From NCBI RefSeq assembly GCF_050632385.1, contig NZ_CP192599.1, positions 4,340,001 to 4,404,000 of the forward strand: a DNA stretch of 64,000 bases, given 5' to 3'. Shown here piece after piece: positions 16,206 to 24,853 of this stretch. This stretch comes from Humitalea sp050632385 (GTDB lineage Bacteria; Pseudomonadota; Alphaproteobacteria; Acetobacterales; Acetobacteraceae). A program made the translations under genes and the position numbers. The notes below the pieces were generated by a model, which saw only the letters and a list, made by a program, of their open reading frames with translations, had not been told where the DNA came from and did no database searches. Position 1 is the stretch's first letter; the number at the start of each line of letters is the position of its first letter.

Positions 16206-16922
16206 ATGCGCCCATCCGGCCGCCTTCCCGACCAGTTGCGGGAGGTCATCCTGACTCCCGGCGTTTCCCGCTACGCCGAGGGCTCCTGCCTGATAAAAAT
16301 GGGCGTGACGGAGGTGCTGTGCACCGCCAGCGTCGAGGCGCGGGTGCCGCCTTTCCTGCGCGGCAAGGGCCAGGGCTGGGTCACCGCCGAATACGGCATG
16401 CTGCCCCGCGCGACGCATACCCGCGGCGATCGTGAAGCGGCGCGTGGCAAGCAATCGGGCCGCACGCAGGAAATCCAGCGCCTGATCGGCCGCGCGCTGC
16501 GCGCCGTGACCGACCGCGAGGCGATGGGCGAGATGAGCATCACGCTCGACTGCGACGTGCTGACCGCCGATGCGGGCACGCGCTGCGCCGCCATAACGGG
16601 GGCCTGGGTCGCGCTGCATTTGGCCTTCCAGCATTGCGTGAAGTTGAACGTGCTGCCGCGCGTGCCGCTGTCGGGCCAGGTCGCGGCGGTGTCCTGCGGG
16701 CTCTACAAGGGCACGCCGGTGCTGGACCTGGATTATGCCGAGGATAGCGACGCCCAGGCGGATGCGAATTTCGTGCTGACCGAGAGCGGCGGCATCGTCG
16801 AAATCCAGGGCACCGCCGAACAGGATCCGTTTTCGGAGGCCGAGTTCCTGGCGCTGATGGCGCTGGCGCGGCAGGGCACGGCGGCGCTGTTCGCGGCGCA
16901 GCAGAAGGCGCTGGGTCTCTGA
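16206..16922 (+). CDS. rph: Ribonuclease PH
   Basis: A 238-residue RNase PH, the phosphorolytic 3' exonuclease that trims tRNA precursors. The start MRPSGRLPDQLREV, the phosphate-binding RGDREAARGKQSGRTQEIQRL region (seen as GDREAARGKQSGRTQE), and LDCDVLTADAGTRCAAITGA are diagnostic. Length is normal. ATG 16206 gives the conserved N-terminus. Its TGA overlaps the rdgB ATG by one base, so the two are co-translated. Confidence 0.95.
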   Translation: MRPSGRLPDQLREVILTPGVSRYAEGSCLIKMGVTEVLCTASVEARVPPFLRGKGQGWVTAEYGMLPRATHTRGDREAARGKQSGRTQEIQRLIGRALRAVTDREAMGEMSITLDCDVLTADAGTRCAAITGAWVALHLAFQHCVKLNVLPRVPLSGQVAAVSCGLYKGTPVLDLDYAEDSDAQADANFVLTESGGIVEIQGTAEQDPFSEAEFLALMALARQGTAALFAAQQKALGL

Positions 16923-17524
16923 TGCACCGCAGGCTGACCGAGACCCGGATCTGCCTGGCCAGCCACAATGCCGGCAAGGTGGCGGAGAACGCCGCCTTGC
17001 TGGCCGAGCATGGCATTTCGGTGGTGAGCGCCAAGGAATTGGGCCTGCCGGAACCGGCGGAGACGGAAACGACCTTCATCGGCAATGCCACGATCAAGGC
17101 GCTGGCTGCGGCGCGGGCGTCGGGGATGGTGGCGCTGGCCGATGACAGCGGGTTTTCGGTGGCGTCGCTGGATGGCGCGCCGGGGGTTTATACCGCCGAT
17201 TGGGCGGAGACGCCGACCGGGCGCGACTACCAGATGGCGATGGCCAAGGTCGAGAAACTGGCGCGCCACGACCGCGACCGCCGCGCCTGGTTTTCCTGCG
17301 CGCTGGTCCTGGCCTGGCCCGATGGCCATACCGAGGGTGTGTTGGGTGAGGCGCATGGCACCTGGGTCTGGCCGCCACGCGGGGACAAAGGTTTTGGCTA
17401 TGACCCGATGTTCATTCCCGACGGCATGACGCAAAGTTTTGCTGAAATCGACCCGGCCGAAAAACACCGCATCAGCCATCGTGCGGCGGCGTTCCGGCTG
17501 TTGAAGGAGGCTTGCCTGGGATGA
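16922..17524 (+). CDS. rdgB: XTP/dITP diphosphatase RdgB/HAM1
   Basis: A 200-residue nucleotide-sanitising pyrophosphatase that removes dITP, XTP and related noncanonical triphosphates. Motifs: CLASHNAGKVAENAALL at the substrate loop, VALADDSGFSVASLDGAPG with catalytic Asp, KGFGYDPMFIPDG, and SHRAAAFRLL near the end. It follows rph with a 1-nt overlap, the common rph-rdgB pair. The usual next gene hemW is absent; an amidohydrolase overlaps its end instead (ATGA). Confidence 0.95.
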   Translation: MHRRLTETRICLASHNAGKVAENAALLAEHGISVVSAKELGLPEPAETETTFIGNATIKALAAARASGMVALADDSGFSVASLDGAPGVYTADWAETPTGRDYQMAMAKVEKLARHDRDRRAWFSCALVLAWPDGHTEGVLGEAHGTWVWPPRGDKGFGYDPMFIPDGMTQSFAEIDPAEKHRISHRAAAFRLLKEACLG

Positions 17525-18906
17525 CGATCGTTGTTTCGCCGCGCTGGATCTGGGATGCGGCCGGGGGGCTGCGCGGCGGGCAGCATGTGGTCATCGAGGG
17601 CAACAGGATTGCCGATGTGGTCGCCGAGGCACCGACCTTGGATGCCGACCGCATCGCCCTGCCGGACAGCCTGCTGATCCCGGGGTTTGTGAACCTGCAT
17701 AACCACGCCTTCAGCGCGCCGCTGTTCCGGGGCCTGGCGGATGACATTGGCGAGGCGGATCTGCCGGGCGATGTCGTCTATTCGCTGCTGATGCCGCTGG
17801 GCGACATCGCGGCGGAAATCCTGGACGAGGAGGAGATCGGCGACGTCGCGGAAATGGCGTTGCTGGAGAATCTGAAGGGTGGATCGACCACCATCATGGA
17901 TATCTGGCGGCTGCAACAGGCGCCTTTTGTCGGGCGTGCGAAGCGGCTGGGGTTAAGGACCTATTCCTGTCCCTACCTGTTCTCGACACCGAAGATGGAT
18001 ATGACGCCGGATGGGAAGCCGGTGACGGCACCGCTGGCGGCGGATACCGGCTTCGGCACGGTGATGGCGCTGATCGCGGCGCATGACGAGGGGCCGCGTG
18101 GACGGACTCGTGTCGGGTTCGGGCCGCATGGGCTGGATACCTGCACGCCGGACCTGCTGCGGCAAATTGGCGCGGCGGTCGAAAAACTTGGCGTGCCGCT
18201 GACGATCCATGCGGCGCAGTCGGCGGTGGAACTGGGGATCGTGCAGGAGCGCTACGGCACCTCGCCGATCCGGCATTTGCGGGATTTGGGGCTGCTGCGG
18301 CCGGGGACTGTGTTGGCGCATTGCGTGTTCGCGACCGACGAGGAATTGGCGATCGTCAAGGAACACGGGGCGGCGATTGCGTCCTGCCCCTATGCGTTTG
18401 CGCGTAGCGGCGTCGCGGTGCCGTTTGCGCGGTTCCTCGACAGCGGCATCCGGCTGGGTGTCGGGACGGATGGCGTTGGGCTGGACATGGTGGCGGAACT
18501 GCGCGCCGCGGCGCTGCTGGCGAAGGTGCAGGCGGGGCGGGCGGGGATCGCTTCGGCGGAGGCGATGCTGGGGGCTGCGACCCTGTCGGGGGCCGAGGCC
18601 ATCCTGCGGCCGGACCTGGGGGTGATCGCGCCGGGGGCGACCGCCGACCTGTTACTGTTCGACCTGTCGGGCGCGCGTTACCAGCCGGTGTGGAACCCGT
18701 TGCAGGCGCTGCTGACCAATGGCGTCGCTGCCGATCTGCACAGCCTGTTCGTCGATGGCGTGCCGTTGCTGCGCGACCGCCAGGTGCTGGTGGCGGATGA
18801 GGTTTCCGTCGTGCGGCGCGGTGGGGCCGCGATCCGGCGGGTGTGGGATCATGCGCGGGATATGGGGCGGTTGCCGGCGGGGATCGCGGCGCGGTTGGCG
18901 CAGTGA
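17521..18906 (+). CDS. Amidohydrolase, TRZ/ATZ-type deaminase family
   Basis: A 461-residue metal-dependent hydrolase of the cytosine/8-oxoguanine/S-adenosylhomocysteine deaminase group. Metal ligands appear as HNHAF after GFVNL, IHAAQSAVELG, LAHCVFATDEE and GTDGVGLDM. The N- and C-terminal composite beta-sandwich is present (GNRIADVVAE, PGATADLLLFDL). The substrate is probably an N-heterocycle or related amine. It starts with an ATGA overlap on rdgB and its stop overlaps the next GTG, so rph-rdgB-amidohydrolase-oxidase form one coupled operon. Confidence 0.85.
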   Translation: MTIVVSPRWIWDAAGGLRGGQHVVIEGNRIADVVAEAPTLDADRIALPDSLLIPGFVNLHNHAFSAPLFRGLADDIGEADLPGDVVYSLLMPLGDIAAEILDEEEIGDVAEMALLENLKGGSTTIMDIWRLQQAPFVGRAKRLGLRTYSCPYLFSTPKMDMTPDGKPVTAPLAADTGFGTVMALIAAHDEGPRGRTRVGFGPHGLDTCTPDLLRQIGAAVEKLGVPLTIHAAQSAVELGIVQERYGTSPIRHLRDLGLLRPGTVLAHCVFATDEELAIVKEHGAAIASCPYAFARSGVAVPFARFLDSGIRLGVGTDGVGLDMVAELRAAALLAKVQAGRAGIASAEAMLGAATLSGAEAILRPDLGVIAPGATADLLLFDLSGARYQPVWNPLQALLTNGVAADLHSLFVDGVPLLRDRQVLVADEVSVVRRGGAAIRRVWDHARDMGRLPAGIAARLAQ

Positions 18907-20147
18907 CACGTTCGGCCATCGTCCTTGGCGCGGGGATGGTCGGGGTGTCGGTGGCGCTGCATCTGCGGCGGCGCGGCTACGATGTGGTGCTGGTGGATCG
19001 GCGCGGGCCGGGCGAAGGCGCGTCCTTCGGCAATGGCGGGCTGATCCAGCGGGAGGCGGTGTATCCCCATCCCTTCCCGCGCGACATCGCGGAACTGCGG
19101 CGGATTGTCGGGAACCGGCAGGTCGATACCGCCTACCACATCGGCGCCCTGCCGGGGTTGGCGGCGCCGCTGCTGCGGTATTGGTGGCATTCCGAACCGC
19201 AACGCTACCTGGACGCGGTGCGCGGGCATGCGGCGCTGATCGCGACCTGCCTGGATGAGCATATGGCGCTCGCCCGCGACACCGAGGCGATGGCGCTGTT
19301 GCGGCCGATCGGCTGGATGAAGGTGTTTGCGGACCCGAACATGCTGGACGCGGCGCTGGCGCAGGCCGAGGCGGCGCGGCGGGATCATGGCGTCAATTTC
19401 ACCGCCCTGGACCGCGCGGGAGTGGCCGCGGCCGAACCGCATCTGCTGGTGGAACGGGCGGGCGGCATTCATTGGACCGACCCGTTTTCCGTCAGCGACC
19501 CGCATGCGCTGACGCTGGCCTATGCGCGGCGTTTTGCCGAGGCGGGCGGAACGCTGGCCATCGGCGATGCGACCACCCTGCGGCGGGCGGGGTCAGGCTG
19601 GCAGGTCACGAGTGCGGCCGGGCCGGTGGAGGCCGCCGAGGTGGTGGTGGCGCTGGGCGATGCCTCGGCGCGGGTGACGAAGCCGCTGGGCTATGCGCCG
19701 CCGGTGTTTGGCAAGCGTGGCTACCACGCGCATTTCGGCCTGCACGGCAATGCGACGCTGAACCGCCCCGTGCTGGACGTGGGCAGCGGGTTTTTGTTGG
19801 CGCCGATGCGGGCGGGGGTGAGGCTGACCACGGGGGCGGAATTCGCGCAGCCGGGAGCGGCGCCGAGCCCGATGCAATTGGACCGGGCCGAACCCGTCGC
19901 GCGGGCGTTGCTGCCGCTGGCGGAACGGGTGGAGGTCACGCCCTGGATGGGCGTGCGGCCCTGCACGCCGGATATGCTGCCGATCATCGGGCGGATGCCG
20001 GGGCAGGCAGGGGCGTGGTGCGCCTTTGGACATGCGCACCAGGGGCTGACCTTGGGGCCGACGACGGGGCGGTTGTTGGCGGAGATGATGGTGGGCGAGC
20101 AGCCGTTCGTGGCACCGGAGGCGTATCGGCCGGAGCGGTTCGGGTAG
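18903..20147 (+). CDS. FAD-dependent oxidoreductase, D-amino-acid dehydrogenase (DadA) type
   Basis: A 414-residue flavoprotein of the DAO/DadA group. The N-terminal dinucleotide fold VLGAGMVGVSVALHLRRRGY is followed by GASFGNGGLIQREAVYPHPF, which is typical of DadA. The C-terminal PWMGVRPCTPDMLPIIG and FGHAHQGLTLGPTTGRLLAEM close the FAD site. It should oxidise a D-amino acid or glycine-like amine to an oxo acid, feeding electrons to the respiratory chain. GTG 18903 overlaps the preceding stop (GTGA). The TAG stop lies within the left end of the palindromic repeat element. Confidence 0.85.
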   Translation: MTRSAIVLGAGMVGVSVALHLRRRGYDVVLVDRRGPGEGASFGNGGLIQREAVYPHPFPRDIAELRRIVGNRQVDTAYHIGALPGLAAPLLRYWWHSEPQRYLDAVRGHAALIATCLDEHMALARDTEAMALLRPIGWMKVFADPNMLDAALAQAEAARRDHGVNFTALDRAGVAAAEPHLLVERAGGIHWTDPFSVSDPHALTLAYARRFAEAGGTLAIGDATTLRRAGSGWQVTSAAGPVEAAEVVVALGDASARVTKPLGYAPPVFGKRGYHAHFGLHGNATLNRPVLDVGSGFLLAPMRAGVRLTTGAEFAQPGAAPSPMQLDRAEPVARALLPLAERVEVTPWMGVRPCTPDMLPIIGRMPGQAGAWCAFGHAHQGLTLGPTTGRLLAEMMVGEQPFVAPEAYRPERFG

Positions 20148-20363
20148 CGCCGTGGATGTGGCTCCGCCCCCCTCCCCGCCAGGGGCCGCCGCCCCTGGAC
20201 CGGCGGCATTGGTAAAATGCGGAGAGGGGCATGGCGCGCCTTGGATCAATGGCGCGCGCTTGATGCCCCTCTCCGCATTTTACCAAGCATCGTGGGTTGC
20301 AAGGGGCCACGGCCCCTTGCTGGGGAGAGTTTGAGAGGGGCAACGCCCCTCTCAAGGCGCGAC
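20144..20363. repeat. Nested palindromic repeat element, copy 1
   Basis: A gene-free 220-bp block of stacked inverted repeats. The core is an exact 24-bp stem (20209-20232 with 20263-20286) around a 30-nt loop. Side hairpins are AGGGGC/GCCCCT at 20181-20196, a 10-bp stem at 20299-20308/20311-20320, and an 11-bp stem at 20331-20341/20345-20355. The outer ends, GTAGCGCC and GGCGCGAC, are near inverted repeats. The same element occurs at 47089-47320 with its core reversed. It fills the space between two convergent genes, so it probably also ends transcription both ways. Confidence 0.85.
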
Positions 20364-20364
20364 C

Positions 20365-21381
20365 TCACACGATCTTGCGATCCGCCGGCAGGAACCGGTC
20401 CGTGTACGTAAAATCCATCGACGGGCGGATCGGGATGTCGAAGGCTTCGGCGACTTGTGCCGCCGAGCGTTCGAAGCGCGCCTGCACCACGCTGCTGACG
20501 CCATTGGCGCGCACGTGCGGGGTCAGCAGCGCGACTTCGTTGATCAGTTCGTTGCGTTGGATTTCCACGGCCTCGTCGATCAGCGGTTCGCGGCGTTTCA
20601 GCGATGCCATGGCGGCGCGCGGATCGGCGACCATGGCGCGGATGCCATCGATGGTGGCGGCGACGAAGGCCGTCACGGCTTCGGGGTTCCGCTCGGCGTA
20701 ATCCTTCCGGCAGACCAGGCCAGAGGAATAGAGTTCCACGCCAAAGCGGTTGTATTGCAGCCAGCCGATGTCATTCAGCGGCACGCCGCTGCCGACCATG
20801 TTCAGCGCTGTGGTGGTCAGGAAGCCCAGCGTCGCATCGGCGCGGCGCTGCACCACCATCGCGTCGCGCAGTTGCGCGTTGACCGACAGGAACTCGATCT
20901 TCGACACGTCGATCTGGTTGGCGCGGGCGAAGATCGGGAAGAGCAGGCGCGTGCCCTCGCCATCGGTGACGGAGACCTTGCGGCCCTCCAGGTCCTTCGG
21001 GCGGGTGATGCCGCTGGACTTGAGGAAGATCGCGGCATTCGGCGATGCGTCGTAGAGCACGAAGACCGAGACGAGCTGGTTGTTCGGGTTGTCGTGGTTG
21101 AACTTCAGCAGCAGGTTCGTATCGGCGAAGCCGATGTCATAGGTGCCGGCAGCGACCTTGGTCATGGTGTCGCCCGAGCCGAAGCCGCGATCGATGCCGA
21201 CATCCAGGCCGCGCGCGGTGAAGAAGCCGCGGTCGCCGGCCAGGGTCCAGGCGGAATGGGCGGATTGCCAGGTCCAGTCGAGCACGAAACGCACCCGGCG
21301 CGGCGCGGTCTGCGCGCGGACGGCGGGGGCGGCGAGCAAGGCGGCCCCGGCCAGAAGGGCACGACGTGGGACGGTGGTCAT
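20365..21381 (-). CDS. ABC transporter substrate-binding protein, NMT1/ThiY type
   Basis: A 338-residue periplasmic receptor of the NMT1/THI5-like family (nitrate, sulfonate, pyrimidine and riboflavin-like ligands). The signal peptide has an RR start (VPRRALLAGAALLAAPAVRA). The mature part opens RFVLDWTWQSAHSAWTLAGD, with FFTARGLDV, AAGTYDIGFADTNLLLKF and a Gly/Asp-rich GDGEGTRL-like loop at the ligand site. Ligand unknown; the DWxxxxxHSA opening is seen in pyrimidine/riboflavin-precursor binders. No permease or ATPase gene is adjacent. ATG 21381 is chosen because it starts the signal peptide. Confidence 0.82.
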   Translation of the reverse strand: MTTVPRRALLAGAALLAAPAVRAQTAPRRVRFVLDWTWQSAHSAWTLAGDRGFFTARGLDVGIDRGFGSGDTMTKVAAGTYDIGFADTNLLLKFNHDNPNNQLVSVFVLYDASPNAAIFLKSSGITRPKDLEGRKVSVTDGEGTRLLFPIFARANQIDVSKIEFLSVNAQLRDAMVVQRRADATLGFLTTTALNMVGSGVPLNDIGWLQYNRFGVELYSSGLVCRKDYAERNPEAVTAFVAATIDGIRAMVADPRAAMASLKRREPLIDEAVEIQRNELINEVALLTPHVRANGVSSVVQARFERSAAQVAEAFDIPIRPSMDFTYTDRFLPADRKIV

Positions 21382-21496
21382 CTGTGGACTCTCCTGTGGG
21401 ATGGGCTGCGCCATGCAACGGACGGGCCAGCCTATCGGTCGGGCTTGGCGGGAGGCAACCGTTGCGCCAGCCTGCTCGCCACGGGGGGGAAAATCC

Positions 21497-22276
21497 ATGG
21501 CGGACAGGGCACCGGTGGCATTGGTCACGGGCGGGCGGCGCGGCATCGGGCGGGGCATCTGCCTGGCCCTGGCGGCCGAGGGGTTTGACGTCGTCGTGGC
21601 CGACCTGGGCCGCGATGCGGATGCCGACGAAACAATGGCCGCCATCATGGCACTGGGCCGCCGGGCCGCCTGGCTGACCGCCGATATCGCCGATGTGGAC
21701 GGCCATGCGGGCATCGCGGCGGCGGCGTTTGGCGCCTTTGGCACCCTGGATTGCCTGGTGAACAATGCCGGCGTGCAGGTCGCGGTGCGCGGGGATCTGT
21801 TGGACACGAGCGCAGAGTCCTTCGACCGCCTGATGGGGGTGAACCTGCGCGGGACCTTCTTCCTGACCCAGGCGATCGCGCGGCGGATGCTGGCGGAGGA
21901 GCGTGGCGATGATGCGACGCCGCGCAGCATCGTCACCATCACCTCGGCCAATGCCTTCATCCCGGCGCCGGACCGGGCGGAGTATTGTTTCTCGAAATCC
22001 GCGCTGTCGATGATGGTGAAGGTGCTGGCGCTGCGCCTGGCGCCGCACGGCATCGCCGCGCATGAGGTGCGGCCCGGCATCATCCGCACGGCGATGACCG
22101 CGCCGGCGGCGTCGGCCCATGGCGCGCGGATCGCGTCAGGCGTGGTGCCGGCGCGACGCTGGGGGGAGCCGGAGGATGTCGGCCGCGTGGTCGCCACCCT
22201 GGCCGCGGGGCGCATGCCGTTTTCGACCGGCGATGCGTTTCACGTCGATGGCGGTCTGCACTTGCCGAGTATTTAA
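21497..22276 (+). CDS. Short-chain dehydrogenase/reductase, FabG-like
   Basis: A 259-residue SDR. The Rossmann motif is TGGRRGIG (11-18), the NNAG motif is at 89-92, and the catalytic residues are Ser150, Tyr163 and Lys167 (EYCFSKSAL). The C-terminus GDAFHVDGGLHL is typical. It is annotated in many genomes as 3-ketoacyl-ACP reductase, but its real substrate, probably a sugar or hydroxy acid, is unknown. ATG 21497 starts right at the fold; the longer upstream frame is antisense to the receptor gene. Its stop lies 2 nt from the stop of the convergent PhnD-like gene. Confidence 0.87.
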   Translation: MADRAPVALVTGGRRGIGRGICLALAAEGFDVVVADLGRDADADETMAAIMALGRRAAWLTADIADVDGHAGIAAAAFGAFGTLDCLVNNAGVQVAVRGDLLDTSAESFDRLMGVNLRGTFFLTQAIARRMLAEERGDDATPRSIVTITSANAFIPAPDRAEYCFSKSALSMMVKVLALRLAPHGIAAHEVRPGIIRTAMTAPAASAHGARIASGVVPARRWGEPEDVGRVVATLAAGRMPFSTGDAFHVDGGLHLPSI

Positions 22277-22278
22277 TT

Positions 22279-23235
22279 TCAGTTGCGGCGGCGGCGTTCC
22301 TGCGCCTCGACCCGGCGCATGTCGACGAAGACGGCATAATCCTCATGTCGCGTCAGGGCCCAGCCGATGGCGCTGCCGCGTTCGATGGCGCGATGCACAT
22401 CGGGGGCGGCGCTGGGCAACGCGAGGTGGAAGGCGATCATGTCCTGCTTGAAGGCGGCGGGCAGGTCGGTGCGCACGACCAGAGGGCCGTTCTGGATCGG
22501 GCGGGAGCGCCAGATGATCCGCACGTCGGACATCTTCAGCAGGCCCTTGTCCACCGCCGCGCGCAGGGCGCCGCGCGAAAAGCCCTGGGATTCCTCGCCC
22601 TGGCCGCTGGCCCAGGCGACACCTGCGTCATATTGCCGCCCCAGCACCGCGACCATTGCCTGTTCATGCCCGCCGGCGAAGCCGGTGCGACCAAAAAACT
22701 GCTCGGGGTTGATGCCGGCGCCGCGCAGTTCCGACCGTGGGATCAGGTAGCCGCTGGCCGAATTCGGATCGGACCAGGCCATCGCCTTGCCGCGCATCTG
22801 TTCCAGGGTCGTGATGCCGCTGTCGGCGCGGACATACATGACCGAGACATAGGAGGTGCTGCCATCGGCCTCCTTCGTCACCAGCAGGGGTTCGACGCCG
22901 CCATTGGTGTCCATCCAGGTCGCGGCATAGGCGGCGGGCGACATGTAGGAGGCTTCGAGTTGCCTCGCCGAAAAGGCCTGCTGCACGCCCGAATAATCGG
23001 CGGCGAAGAGGAGGCGGACGGGGATGCCGAAATTCTCCTCCATCATGCGGCGGTAGCCGTCGTAGCGGCCGAGGCGATCGGCCTCGTTCTCGCCGCCCAG
23101 GATGCCGAAGCGCAGCACCGGCACCTGGTCGGCCCAGGCGCGGCGGCCGGCCGGCGGCATGGGATGGGTTTCGACCTGCGCCCGGGCCGAGAGGGGGATG
23201 GCGGCCAGGAGGGCGGCCAGGCTGCGGCGATGCAT
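22279..23235 (-). CDS. Phosphate/phosphonate ABC receptor, PhnD-like
   Basis: A 318-residue periplasmic receptor of the PhnD/phosphate-phosphite-phosphonate family. A signal peptide (HRRSLAALLAAIPLSARAQ) is followed by VLRFGILGGENEADRLGRY, which is the family opening, then QQAFSARQLEASYMSPAAYA and the ligand segment MAWSDPNSASGYLIPR, typical of PhnD. No PhnC/PhnE or phn lyase genes are near. It is divergent from glpD with a 100-bp gap, so a link to organophosphate or glycerol-phosphate supply is possible but speculative. Confidence 0.82.
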   Translation of the reverse strand: MHRRSLAALLAAIPLSARAQVETHPMPPAGRRAWADQVPVLRFGILGGENEADRLGRYDGYRRMMEENFGIPVRLLFAADYSGVQQAFSARQLEASYMSPAAYAATWMDTNGGVEPLLVTKEADGSTSYVSVMYVRADSGITTLEQMRGKAMAWSDPNSASGYLIPRSELRGAGINPEQFFGRTGFAGGHEQAMVAVLGRQYDAGVAWASGQGEESQGFSRGALRAAVDKGLLKMSDVRIIWRSRPIQNGPLVVRTDLPAAFKQDMIAFHLALPSAAPDVHRAIERGSAIGWALTRHEDYAVFVDMRRVEAQERRRRN

Positions 23236-23335
23236 GGGTTCGGTTCCGGGTTGCTCCGACGGGATGCTGTCACACGCGGTCCTGTGTTCCAAGCGACGGC
23301 TTCCCAGCGGGCCGGGGCGTCCCCATGCTTGATCC

Positions 23336-24811
23336 ATGCGGGATAGCTACGACCTTCTGGTGATCGGCGGCGGGATCAATGGCGCCGGGATCGCGCGGGA
23401 TGCCGCGGGGCGCGGCCTGTCGGTGCTGCTGGTCGAAAAGGGCGACCTGGGGGGGGCGACGTCATCGGCCTCGTCCAAGCTGATCCATGGCGGGCTGCGC
23501 TACCTGGAGCAGTATGAGTTCCGCCTGGTGCGGGAGGCGCTGGCCGAACGCGAGGTGTTGTTGCGCTTGGCGCCGCATATCGCCTGGCCCTTGCGCTTCG
23601 TGCTGCCGCACCGGCCGGCGATGCGCCCGGCCTGGCTGATCCGGGCGGGGCTGTTCCTGTATGATCATCTGGCGCGGCGCGTGACCTTGCCGGCGAGCAG
23701 AAGCCTGGCGCCCGGCGACCCGCTGCTGGCGCCGCTGGCGGCGGGGGCGCGCGGCTTCGCCTATTCCGACGCCTGGGTGGAGGACAGCCGGCTGACCCTG
23801 CTGAACGCGCGTGACGCGGCGCGGCGGGGAGCGGAGGTCCTGGTGCGCACGGCCTTCGTGGACGCCACGCGCGATGCCAGGGGCTGGACGGCGCGGCTGG
23901 TGGGGCCGGATGGCGCGGCCCGTAGCGTGCGGGCGCGTGCGATGGTCAATGCGGCTGGCCCCTGGGTGATGGCGACCCAGGCGGCCACCGGGGCGCCGGC
24001 CAGCGGTCGCGTGCGGTTGGTTCGCGGCAGTCATATCGTGGTGCCGCGGCTGCATGATGGCGACCAGGCCTTCATCCTGCAGAATGACGACGGGCGCGTG
24101 GTCTTCGTGATCCCGTATGAGGGCCGGTTCAGCCTGATCGGCACGACCGACGAACCGCAGGGGGATGAGGCCCCGGTCTGCACGCCGGCCGAGGAAGCCT
24201 ATCTCTGCGCCGCCGTCAGCGCGCAATTCGCCCGTCCGGTGACGCCGGCCGATATCGTTTGGCGCTATGCCGGGGTGCGGCCGTTGTTCGACGATGGCGC
24301 GGGGGCGGCATCGGAGGTGACGCGCGACTATGTGCTGCGGCTGGATGAGGGTGGCGCCCCGCTGCTGACCGTCTATGGCGGCAAGATCACGACCTTCCGG
24401 CATCTGGCGCAGGAGGCGGTGGACCGGCTGTGCCGTGCCATGGGGCGCGATGCCGCAGCCTGGACCGCCGGGGCGGTGCTGCCGGGCGGCGACCTGGGCG
24501 GCCTGTCGCTGGCGGCGTTCGAGGAAGCGGCGGCGCTGCGCTTCCGCTTCCTGCCGCGCGCGGTGCTGGCGCGGATGGTGCGGTGCTATGGCAGCGAGAT
24601 CGACCTGGTGCTGGCCGGCGCCGAAGGGTTGAACGACCTGGGGCCGGATCTGGGCGCGGGGCTCTATGCCTGCGAGATCGCCTGGATGAAGGCGCATGAA
24701 TTCGCCACCACGGCCGAGGACGTGCTGTGGCGCCGCACCAAGCGTGGGTTGCATCTGGACGATGCGGCCCGGGACCGGGCGGCGCGGGCGATCGAGGCGT
24801 TGCTGGCATAG
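23336..24811 (+). CDS. glpD: Glycerol-3-phosphate dehydrogenase
   Basis: A 491-residue FAD-dependent aerobic glycerol-3-phosphate dehydrogenase, a peripheral membrane enzyme that oxidises G3P to dihydroxyacetone phosphate and passes electrons to ubiquinone. Diagnostic parts are VIGGGINGAGIARDAAGRG, ATSSASSKLIHGGLRYLEQY, the FSLIGTTDEPQGD segment and the YAGVRPLFDDG loop, plus the C-terminal helical domain with YACEIAWMKAHEFATTAED. Length is normal. No glpK or glpR gene is seen. The dipeptide-type importer begins 42 nt downstream and may be co-transcribed. Confidence 0.93.
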   Translation: MRDSYDLLVIGGGINGAGIARDAAGRGLSVLLVEKGDLGGATSSASSKLIHGGLRYLEQYEFRLVREALAEREVLLRLAPHIAWPLRFVLPHRPAMRPAWLIRAGLFLYDHLARRVTLPASRSLAPGDPLLAPLAAGARGFAYSDAWVEDSRLTLLNARDAARRGAEVLVRTAFVDATRDARGWTARLVGPDGAARSVRARAMVNAAGPWVMATQAATGAPASGRVRLVRGSHIVVPRLHDGDQAFILQNDDGRVVFVIPYEGRFSLIGTTDEPQGDEAPVCTPAEEAYLCAAVSAQFARPVTPADIVWRYAGVRPLFDDGAGAASEVTRDYVLRLDEGGAPLLTVYGGKITTFRHLAQEAVDRLCRAMGRDAAAWTAGAVLPGGDLGGLSLAAFEEAAALRFRFLPRAVLARMVRCYGSEIDLVLAGAEGLNDLGPDLGAGLYACEIAWMKAHEFATTAEDVLWRRTKRGLHLDDAARDRAARAIEALLA

Positions 24812-24853
24812 GGTTTGCTGCACCGGTCCCAGAACCTAGGTCTGGAGGCCCGC

